Positions 8,617 to 15,132 of a stretch of 64,000 nucleotides of DNA are shown in pieces. A program made the position numbers and the translations under genes. The DNA is from DASQFQ01 sp963811595 (lineage in GTDB: Bacteria > Actinomycetota > Thermoleophilia > Solirubrobacterales > Solirubrobacteraceae). The DNA is taken from NCBI GenBank assembly GCA_963811595.1, contig CAWERW010000009.1, positions 143,704-207,703 on the forward strand, read 5' to 3'. The notes beneath the pieces are model-generated. The model was given only the letters and a program-made list of their open reading frames with translations. It had not been told where the DNA came from and searched no databases. Numbering within the stretch: the first letter of the stretch is position 1; each line of letters begins with the position of its first letter.

Positions 8617-9540
8617 GTGCCGAGCGAGCACCCGACCCCCTCCGATCGCGCCCGGCACCTGGTGCGCGGCGGGTTCGACCCGCACGTGCACATCGCGCCC
8701 GACTTCGCGCCGCGGCGGATCACCGACCTCGAGCTCGCCCAGCGCTGCCTCGAGCTCGGGCTGGCCGGCTTCGGGCTGAAGTCGCACTACACCGCCACCG
8801 CCGAGCGGGCCGCCGTCGTCACCGCCGCGGTGCCGGGGGTGCGGGCGCTGGGCACGATCACGCTCAACCACGCGGTGGGCGGGCTCAACGCCACCGCCGT
8901 GGAGGTCGCCGCGCGGCAGGGCGCGCGCATCGTCTGGCTCCCCACCGTCAGCTCCGAGAACGAGATCGGCGAGGTCGAGCACGCCGACCCGGACGGCAAC
9001 GTGCCGGTGTGGGTGCGCTTCGAGCTCGACCTGCGGGCGGCGGGCGTGCGGCCGCGCGCCGTGCCGGTGGTGGACGGCGACGGCGCGCCGCTCCCCGAGC
9101 TGCTGGAGGTCCTGGAGGTGGTGGCACGCCACGACCTGGTGCTCGCCACCGGCCACCTCTCGCGCGACGAGATCTTCACCGTGGTCGACGCCGCCGTCGC
9201 GGCCGGCGTCGGGACGATCGTCGTCACCCACCCGGAGTTCCCCTCGCAGCGGATCGGACCGGAGGACCAGCAGGCGCTGGCCGAGCGCGGCGCGCTGATG
9301 GAGCGCGCGTTCACCACCGCCTACACGGGCAAGTGCGACTGGGACGAGTTCTTCGAGGCCACGCGCGCGGTCGGCGCCGGGAGCACGGTCTGGGGCTCGG
9401 ACCTCGGGCAGCGCTTCAACCCGCCGGTCGAGGACGGGCTCGCCATCATGGCCGACCGCTTCCTCGCGGCCGGCTTCACCGACGAGGAGGTGCGGACCAT
9501 GGCCGTTGACAACACACGCCGGCTGGCGGGCGAGGCATGA
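8617..9540 (+). CDS. DUF6282-type metal-dependent hydrolase (amidohydrolase-like)
   Basis: Protein of about 307 residues. 'GGFDPHVHIAPDF' provides an HxH pair at the N-terminus, 'LATGHLS' and 'VVTHPEF' provide two more His residues, and 'WGSDLGQ' a late Asp: the ligand order of the amidohydrolase superfamily. DUF6282 is the family I associate with this pattern; its activity is not established to my knowledge. GTG 8617 was chosen, but GTG 8608 is in frame and possible. It overlaps the next gene by four bases. By position, a lactonase or meta-cleavage-product hydrolase role analogous to LigI is a reasonable hypothesis. Confidence 0.75.
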   Translation: MPSEHPTPSDRARHLVRGGFDPHVHIAPDFAPRRITDLELAQRCLELGLAGFGLKSHYTATAERAAVVTAAVPGVRALGTITLNHAVGGLNATAVEVAARQGARIVWLPTVSSENEIGEVEHADPDGNVPVWVRFELDLRAAGVRPRAVPVVDGDGAPLPELLEVLEVVARHDLVLATGHLSRDEIFTVVDAAVAAGVGTIVVTHPEFPSQRIGPEDQQALAERGALMERAFTTAYTGKCDWDEFFEATRAVGAGSTVWGSDLGQRFNPPVEDGLAIMADRFLAAGFTDEEVRTMAVDNTRRLAGEA

Positions 9541-10250
9541 GCCGCCGCCTGCTGGTGATCGGCGCCCATGCCGCCGACTTCGTGTGGCGCGCCGGGGGCG
9601 CGATCGCGGTCGCGGCGGCGGGCGGCGGGACCGCCCAGGTGATCGCGCTGTCCTACGGCGAGCGCGGCGAGTCCGGCGAGCTCTGGAAGGAGGAGGGCCA
9701 GACCGTCGAGCGCGTCAAGGAGATCCGCCACGCCGAGGCCGAGCAGGCCGCCACCGCGCTGGGCGCGTCCTTCACGGCGCTGGACTTCGGCGACTACCCG
9801 CTCGAGGTCGGGCCCGACCGGCTCGCGCAGGTCGTCGACGCGATCCGCGAGTTCGCCCCCGACGTGATCGTGACCCACACCGACACAGACCCCTTCAACC
9901 CCGACCACCCCGTCGCCCACGACGTCGTCCAGCAGGCCCGCGCGCTCGCGGCCGGGGCGGGCGTGGCGAGCGCGTTCAAGTCGATCACGCCGCCCGCGCT
10001 GTTCCTGTTCGAGCCCCACCAGCCCGAGCTGTGCAACTTCACGCCGACCACGTTCGTCGACATCACGCCCGTGATCGAGGCCAAGCGCGAGGCGATGCGG
10101 GCGATGGCGGCGCAGAAGTACCTGCAGACCTACTACGACCAGCGCGCCGAGCAGCGCGCGCACCACGCGCGGCGGGCGGCGGGCGCGTCGGAGGTCCGCT
10201 ACGCCGAGGCGTTCCAGCGCGTGCTCCCGCAGGTGGTGGCGGAGCTGTGA
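9537..10250 (+). CDS. PIG-L family protein, 4-oxalomesaconate hydratase (GalB)-like
   Basis: A 237-residue PIG-L/LmbE fold protein, ATG start overlapping the previous stop. Its zinc motif reads 'GAHAADFVWRAGG' rather than the deacetylase AHPDD form; this H-x-A-D-F-V-W version is the one I associate with GalB, which hydrates 4-oxalomesaconate in gallate and protocatechuate 4,5-cleavage pathways. A second ligand cluster is 'NPDHPVAHDVV'. The downstream neighbour resembles the LigK/GalC aldolase that takes the hydratase product, which supports hydratase over deacetylase. The exact substrate is uncertain. Confidence 0.78.
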   Translation: MSRRLLVIGAHAADFVWRAGGAIAVAAAGGGTAQVIALSYGERGESGELWKEEGQTVERVKEIRHAEAEQAATALGASFTALDFGDYPLEVGPDRLAQVVDAIREFAPDVIVTHTDTDPFNPDHPVAHDVVQQARALAAGAGVASAFKSITPPALFLFEPHQPELCNFTPTTFVDITPVIEAKREAMRAMAAQKYLQTYYDQRAEQRAHHARRAAGASEVRYAEAFQRVLPQVVAEL

Positions 10251-10843
10251 GCGAGCTCGCGGTCGCCACCGTCTACGAGGCCGCGGGGCGCGAGGGCCTG
10301 ATCGACCTCGCGCTGCACCGGATCGTGCCCGGCTCGCGAGCCGCCGGCCCGGCGCGGCCGGTGCTGTGCGGCCAGGACGACAACCTGATGGTCCACGCTG
10401 CGATGGCGCACGCGCGGCCCGGCGACGTGCTCGTCCTGACCATGCCGGAGCCGGCGCCGGTGGCGCTCGTCGGCGACCTGCTCGCCACGCAGGCGAAGGC
10501 GCAGGGCGTCGCGGCGATCCTGGTCGACGGCGCGGTGCGCGACGCCGACGAGCTCGCGGAGCTCGGGCTGCCGATCTGGGCGCGCTGGATCCGCGTGCGC
10601 GGGGCGACGAAGGACATCCCCGGCGCCGTCGACGAGCCGGTCACGGTCGGCGGCGCGCGGATCAGCGCGGGAGATCTCGTCGTGCTCGACGGCGACGGCG
10701 CCGCGGTCGTGGCGCGGGATCGGATCGACGAGGTGCTCGCCGCCGCCCGGGAGCGCGAGGAGCGCGAGACCGTGAAGCGCGCGAAGCTGCAGGCCGGCGA
10801 GCTGTCCTACGACCTCGACAACCTGCGGGAGCGCGTGGAATGA
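10247..10843 (+). CDS. RraA/LigK-type 4-carboxy-4-hydroxy-2-oxoadipate aldolase family protein
   Basis: A 198-residue RraA-like protein, GTG start inside the previous stop. 'LVDGAVRDADEL' carries the Arg-Asp pair that binds metal and pyruvate in HMG/CHA aldolases, and 'GDVLVLTMP' and 'DLVVLDGDGA' are family strands. LigK/GalC enzymes split 4-carboxy-4-hydroxy-2-oxoadipate into pyruvate and oxaloacetate. RraA, the RNase E inhibitor, has the same fold but belongs to other contexts; adjacency to a GalB-like hydratase favours the aldolase. It overlaps the next gene by four bases. Confidence 0.82.
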   Translation: MSELAVATVYEAAGREGLIDLALHRIVPGSRAAGPARPVLCGQDDNLMVHAAMAHARPGDVLVLTMPEPAPVALVGDLLATQAKAQGVAAILVDGAVRDADELAELGLPIWARWIRVRGATKDIPGAVDEPVTVGGARISAGDLVVLDGDGAAVVARDRIDEVLAAAREREERETVKRAKLQAGELSYDLDNLRERVE

Positions 10844-11823
10844 CGGACCTCGCCCACATCCACCACGTCGAGCTGCTCACGCCCGAGCCCGAGCAGAGCC
10901 TCGCCTACTTCCACGACGTGCTCGGGATGGAGATCGAGTCGCGCGCGGGCCAGTCGGTCTTCCTGCGCGGCTGGGGCGAGTACCAGCCCTACTCGCTCAA
11001 GCTCACCGAGGCCGCGAGCTCCGGCATCGCCCACCTCGCGCTGCGGACCACGAGCCCCGAGGCGCTCGAGCGCCAGGTGCGCGCGATCGACGCCGCCGGC
11101 CTCGGCGACGGCTGGCACGACGGCGACCACGGCCACGGCCCCGCCTACCGCTTCCGCGACCCCGACGGCCACGTCTTCGAGGTCCTGTGGGAGTCCGACC
11201 GCTACGCCCCGCCCGACCACCTCAAGCCGTCGCTGCGCAACCAGCCGCAGCGCTACACGGCCCGCGGCGCCGCGGTCAAGCGCCTCGACCACGTCAACCT
11301 GCTGGCGCGCGACATCCCCGCCTGCCGGCGCTTCGCCACCGACGTGCTCGGCTACCGCCACTACGAGGGCATCGTGCTCGACACCGGCGAGGAGACCGGG
11401 GCCTGGCTCAGCCTCACGATCGCCGCCCACGAGCTGATCTACGTCAAGGACGCCCGCGAGGCGGGCGGGCGGCTGCACCACCTCGCGTTCTGGGTCGACA
11501 CCCGCGAGGAGTGCCTGCGGGCGGCCGACATCTTCCTCGACGCGGGCGTGCACATCGAGGCCGCGCCCTCACGCCACGCCGTCGCGGCCGGCTTCTTCCT
11601 CTACTCGTTCGAGCCGGGCGGCAACCGCATCGAGGTCACCACCGGCGGCTACCTCGTCTACGAGCCCGACCCCGAGCCGGTGCTGTGGACCGAGGCCGAG
11701 CGGGCGCGCGGCCAGGCGTGGGGCGTCAAGACCGTCGAGAGCTTCCACTACTACGGCACGCCGCCGGCGCCGGAGGACCGCGCCTACGCGGAGGCCGCCG
11801 GCGTCGCCGCGCCCTCCGGCTAG
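10840..11823 (+). CDS. Type I extradiol ring-cleavage dioxygenase (VOC, two domains)
   Basis: A 327-residue protein with two vicinal-oxygen-chelate domains (residues ~1-140 and ~145-300), as in catechol 2,3-dioxygenase. The iron-binding 2-His-1-Glu set is present in the second domain: 'LDHVNL', 'LHHLAFW' and 'GNRIEV'. Members cleave catechols next to the diol, in the cytoplasm. The first domain lacks the full set, as is normal. As the last gene of the operon it would open the ring whose products the upstream hydrolase, hydratase and aldolase handle. Gallate or protocatechuate 4,5-cleavage normally uses unrelated LigAB/GalA enzymes, so this would be a different combination. Confidence 0.9.
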   Translation: MTDLAHIHHVELLTPEPEQSLAYFHDVLGMEIESRAGQSVFLRGWGEYQPYSLKLTEAASSGIAHLALRTTSPEALERQVRAIDAAGLGDGWHDGDHGHGPAYRFRDPDGHVFEVLWESDRYAPPDHLKPSLRNQPQRYTARGAAVKRLDHVNLLARDIPACRRFATDVLGYRHYEGIVLDTGEETGAWLSLTIAAHELIYVKDAREAGGRLHHLAFWVDTREECLRAADIFLDAGVHIEAAPSRHAVAAGFFLYSFEPGGNRIEVTTGGYLVYEPDPEPVLWTEAERARGQAWGVKTVESFHYYGTPPAPEDRAYAEAAGVAAPSG

Positions 11824-12248
11824 CCGCCGGCGATCAGCGTGTTGTGGAAGGCGAAGATCTTCCACTCACCGGCCTCGTGGGCGAAGGCCATCGTCATGCG
11901 GGAGTGGTTGCGCCCCTGCAGGGGCCCGTGCGGCGCGTCGAGGGTCGAGGTCGCGACGGCGAGCATGCAGCCGGGTCCGAGGAGCCGGGCGACGTCGAGC
12001 CGGTAGGCGACCGTGCTGCCGGCGTAGATGCCGTCGAAGAGCCCCTGGTGCGAGCGCCCGATGTCGCTCCCGTCGCCGCGGTGGTGGCCGCCGCGGATGT
12101 CGACGAAGTCGCTCTCGTCGGCGAACAGGGCGCCGAACGCGGCCCCGTCACCCGCGTTCCACGCCTGCTCGAGCCGCTCGAGCGCGGTCGAGGCGACGGC
12201 GGTGGGATCGGTCTTGATGTCATCGCGGTAGAGTATGTGTCCAGTCAT
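11820..12248 (-). CDS. SgcJ/EcaC-type SnoaL-like protein
   Basis: A 142-residue cystatin-fold (SnoaL/DUF4440-like) protein: 'ALERLEQAWNAGDGAAFGAL' near residue 20, 'DIRGGHHRG', and the C-terminal 'EWKIFAFHNTLI' that typifies the SgcJ/EcaC family. Such proteins bind small hydrophobic ligands; the enzyme role is often unclear. It is divergent from the TetR gene with its start codon inside the shared palindrome, so it is very probably that repressor's main target. Its stop overlaps the dioxygenase stop convergently by four bases. Confidence 0.85.
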   Translation of the reverse strand: MTGHILYRDDIKTDPTAVASTALERLEQAWNAGDGAAFGALFADESDFVDIRGGHHRGDGSDIGRSHQGLFDGIYAGSTVAYRLDVARLLGPGCMLAVATSTLDAPHGPLQGRNHSRMTMAFAHEAGEWKIFAFHNTLIAGG

Positions 12249-12272
12249 TGGTACAGTGAACCAATGACTGGA
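12240..12272. promoter_or_regulatory. Perfect 13-bp inverted repeat, TetR operator over two start codons
   Basis: The arms tccagtcattggt (12240-12252) and accaatgactgga (12260-12272) are exact reverse complements separated by seven bases. The SnoaL-like start (complement 12246-12248) and the TetR start (12264-12266) each lie in one arm, so both proteins begin Met-Thr-Gly. Operators of this size between divergent TetR and target genes are the family norm; binding by this TetR is inferred. Bound repressor would cover both initiation sites. Confidence 0.85.
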
Positions 12273-12902
12273 ACGTCTGTCAAGTCACTCATGCCTGAGC
12301 AACCCCCCAGCCTGCGCGAACGCCGTGCGCAGCTCACGCGAGACGAGATCCTGCAGGCCGCGCGGCGCCTGTTCGCCGAGCGCGGCTACGCCCGCACGAG
12401 CGTGCGCGACATCGCCCAGGCGGCAGGCGTCTCGGCCCAGACCGTCTATGACAGCGTCGGCTCGAAGCAGACGCTCGTGGCGCAGCTCAACGACCTGATC
12501 GACAGCGAGGCCGGCATCGGCGCCATCGCCCGCACGATCGGCCAGACCGACGACCCTCAGGAGCTCGTCGCGTTCCCCGCGCGCATCACCCGCGCGATCC
12601 TCGAGCACTGCGGCGACATCATCCACGCGCTGGTCACCGGCGCCGCGGCCGAGACCGAGCTCGCCGCGGTGCTGGCCGAGGGCGAGCGGCGCCACCGCGC
12701 AGGCGCGGCGCGGATCGCCGGCCGGCTGCGGCAGCTCGACGCGCTCAGCGACCCGGACGCCGCCGCCGACACCCTCGCCGCGATCACCGACGTCCGCTTC
12801 GCCCTCATGCTGCGGGAGAGCTACGGCTGGTCGCTCGACCGGCTCGAGCGCTGGATGACCGACACCAGCCGCTCGCTGCTGCTGCGGTCCTGGCGGTTCA
12901 GT
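12264..12902 (+). CDS. TetR-family transcriptional regulator, 3' end abnormal
   Basis: The N-terminus is a clear TetR helix-turn-helix (residues ~22-68: 'ILQAARRLFAERGYARTSVR', then 'AAGVSAQTVYDSVGSKQTL'), followed by a normal ligand domain of about 140 residues ending near 'RSLLLRSWRFS' at base 12900. No stop follows: the frame stays open, Arg-rich and antisense to the small gene at 12898-13134, until 13838, well inside the lipase gene. The end given here is where family-like sequence stops, not a stop codon. A lost stop, a sequencing error or a real run-on are all possible. It probably represses the divergent SnoaL-like gene and itself. Confidence 0.75.
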
Positions 12903-13134
12903 CCTCGCGCGGCTTCGTGCGCTCGCCCTCGGCGAAGTCGCGCGGCCGGCCGGGTGGCTTCTCCTCGATGCCCTCGCCGAAGTCGCGGCGCGGGCCCGGG
13001 GGCTTGTGACGCTCGCCCTCGGCGAAGTCGCCCTCCGGCTCGAGGGGCAGGGTGCGCTCGCCCTCGGCGAAGTCGCCAGAGGCCTCGTCAGACTTGGTGC
13101 GCTCGTCAGCGTCGCGCTTCTCGTCCTCAGCCAC
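12898..13134 (-). CDS. Small repeat protein with D-F-[AG]-E-G units
   Basis: A 78-residue, highly charged and probably disordered protein. After a Glu/Lys/Asp-rich start it contains four imperfect units: 'GDFAEGERTLPLEPE', 'GDFAEGERHKPPGPR', 'RDFGEGIEEKPPGRP' and 'RDFAEGERTKPRED'. I recall similar small 'FAEGE' repeat proteins from actinobacteria, function unknown. The even repeat pattern on this strand, against an Arg-rich shadow on the other, supports it as the coding strand. It faces the TetR gene, whose frame runs across it. Confidence 0.65.
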   Translation of the reverse strand: MAEDEKRDADERTKSDEASGDFAEGERTLPLEPEGDFAEGERHKPPGPRRDFGEGIEEKPPGRPRDFAEGERTKPRED

Positions 13135-13197
13135 TCCGACCTCCCGTTCGCGGAGACGTGATTTTACCGGTCACGCGTCCTCTACCGTTCCACCGTG

Positions 13198-14145
13198 ATG
13201 GACGCCCCCTCGCATCCCGTGGCGACGGTGCTGCTCGAGCGGCTCGCGGCCGGGTCGCAGCCCGGCGCGCGCGACGACGCGCACCGGGTCGCGCTCGTGC
13301 TCGAAGGCGGTGGCATGCGCGGGGTGGTGTCGGCGGGGATGACGGCCGCGCTGGAGCGCTTCGGGCTGACACCCTGCTTCGATCTGGTGGTGGGCTCGTC
13401 GGCCGGCGCGTTCAACGGCGCGGCGCTGATCGCCGGGGCCGCGTGCGAGGGCGCGGCGACCTACTGCGGACCGCTTGCGTCACGAGCGTTCGTGAACCCG
13501 GCGCGCGTGCTCCGCGGCCGGCCGGTGATCGACGTGACCTCGCTCCTCACCTACGCCTCGGGCGGCCGCCACGAGCGGGTGCTCTCGAGCCCGATCGCGC
13601 TGCACTGCGTCGCGACCGGCGTCGAGAGCGCCGGGCCGGTCGACCTGACGGGGATGGCGACGGTCCGCGAGCTGTGGGAGGCGCTGTTGGCCTCGAGCCG
13701 GATGCCATGGGCGGGCGGGGCGCCGGTCGAGATCGATGGGCGCCGCTACGTCGACGGCGGGCTCGCCGCGGCCATCCCCGTGGCGGAGGCGATCGCCGCG
13801 GGGGCGACGCACGTGCTCGCGCTGCAGACGCGCCCTGAAGGGGTCCCACGCAAGAGCGCGTCCCGCATCGCCGACCGGCTGATCGAGCGCCACCTGCGCA
13901 CGCTCAACCCGGCGCTCGTGACCGCCTATCGCGAGCGCGTGCCGAGCTACGAGCGGCTCGTGCAGGACATCGCGCGCCGGTCGCGCGAGGGCGGCGGGCC
14001 GCCGTACGTGCTCGGCATCCGCCCCGGGGCCGGAACGCCGGTGGTCAGCCAGCTCGAGCGCCGCGGCCCGGTGCTGTCGGTGGCCGCCGCTGACGCCGAG
14101 CGCCTCGTCGAGGCCGCGCTGCGCCTCGGCGCCGTCGCCGCCTGA
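13198..14145 (+). CDS. Patatin-like phospholipase
   Basis: A 315-residue patatin-domain protein. 'LVLEGGGMRGV' (residues ~36-46) is the oxyanion loop, 'VVGSSAGAFNG' holds the nucleophile Ser (GxSxG), and 'YVDGGLAAAIPV' gives the Asp of the Ser-Asp dyad. Members hydrolyse acyl esters of phospholipids or neutral lipids. ATG 13198 was chosen over GTG 13195. It is convergent with the epimerase gene, whose stop is adjacent. Its position next to lipid-precursor genes fits a membrane-lipid turnover role, but the substrate is unknown. Confidence 0.9.
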   Translation: MDAPSHPVATVLLERLAAGSQPGARDDAHRVALVLEGGGMRGVVSAGMTAALERFGLTPCFDLVVGSSAGAFNGAALIAGAACEGAATYCGPLASRAFVNPARVLRGRPVIDVTSLLTYASGGRHERVLSSPIALHCVATGVESAGPVDLTGMATVRELWEALLASSRMPWAGGAPVEIDGRRYVDGGLAAAIPVAEAIAAGATHVLALQTRPEGVPRKSASRIADRLIERHLRTLNPALVTAYRERVPSYERLVQDIARRSREGGGPPYVLGIRPGAGTPVVSQLERRGPVLSVAAADAERLVEAALRLGAVAA

Positions 14146-15132
14146 TCAGGCCGGGGGCACGAGGCCCTCGCCCCGCGCCCACTCGATCGTGCGGCGGAAG
14201 GTGTCGGCGACCGGCGTGTAGCGCAGCCCGAGCTCGCGCTCCGCGCGCGAGCCGTCGTAGTGGTGCCCGTGCAGCATCGTGGCGACCATCTCACGGCAGA
14301 ACGGTGGCTTCTTGCCGCGGATGCGGAAGGCGGCCTCCACGGTCGCGCCGGCGGCCCTCGCGGCGAACGGGGGCAGCACGCGCACCTGATGGCGGATGCC
14401 GGAGAGCTCGGAGACGAGCTCCACCGCGTCGCGGGCGGGGATCGTCGCGCCGTTGAGCACGTAGCGCTCGCCCGGAACCCCGCGCTCGGCGCCGAGCAGG
14501 TGGCCGGCGACGCAGTCCTCGATGTCGACCAGGCTCATCCGCGTGTCGACGAACGCGCGCAGGCGGCCGTTGAGGTACGCGATCAGGATCCTCCCGGTGC
14601 CGCCGGCGCGGCCGGGCCCCTGGACCGAGGATGGGTTGACGGCGACGAGCTCGACCCCGGCGCGGCGGGCGGCGGCGAACGCCGCCCGCTCGCCCTCGTG
14701 CTTGGAGCGCTCGTAGGTCGAGAAGTAGCGCCCGCGGTGCCGCGAGGTCTCGCTGCCGACGGTGCCGGTCTCCTCCCCCAGCGTCGCCGCCGAGGAGGTG
14801 AGGACCACGCGGGGCACCCCCGCCCGGCCCGCGGCACGCACGGCGGCCTCCGCGCCGCGGACGTTGACGTGGATCAGCGCCGCCGGGTCGGTCGGGCAGA
14901 ACGTGTTCACGCCGGCCACGTGGAAGGCGAGCTCGCAGCCCTCCATCCCGGCGGCCATCGCGTCCTCGTCCAGCGTGTCGCCGCGGACGACGCGCGCGCC
15001 GCGGGCGGTCAGCACGCGCTCGGCCGCGTCGGAGCGCGCGAGCGCGACGACGTCGTCCCCGCGCTCGATCAGCCGCGCCGCGAGCGCGCCCCCCACGAGC
15101 CCGCTGCCGCCGGTCAGGAACACGCGCGTCAC
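14146..15132 (-). CDS. NAD-dependent epimerase/dehydratase (extended SDR), copy 1
   Basis: A 328-residue extended SDR: 'FLTGGSGLVGG' cofactor loop at the N-terminus and 'YERSKHEG' with catalytic Tyr/Lys. It resembles dihydroflavonol-reductase / hopanoid-associated sugar epimerase types. The GTG start overlaps the dhaM stop (GTGA), so it is translationally coupled to the DHA kinase block. A close paralogue lies at 35497-36483; both end in a near-identical 'FRRTIEWAR.EGL' tail. Each copy travels with a PlsC-type acyltransferase, suggesting a lipid or polar-headgroup reduction step (inference). Confidence 0.87.
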   Translation of the reverse strand: MTRVFLTGGSGLVGGALAARLIERGDDVVALARSDAAERVLTARGARVVRGDTLDEDAMAAGMEGCELAFHVAGVNTFCPTDPAALIHVNVRGAEAAVRAAGRAGVPRVVLTSSAATLGEETGTVGSETSRHRGRYFSTYERSKHEGERAAFAAARRAGVELVAVNPSSVQGPGRAGGTGRILIAYLNGRLRAFVDTRMSLVDIEDCVAGHLLGAERGVPGERYVLNGATIPARDAVELVSELSGIRHQVRVLPPFAARAAGATVEAAFRIRGKKPPFCREMVATMLHGHHYDGSRAERELGLRYTPVADTFRRTIEWARGEGLVPPA

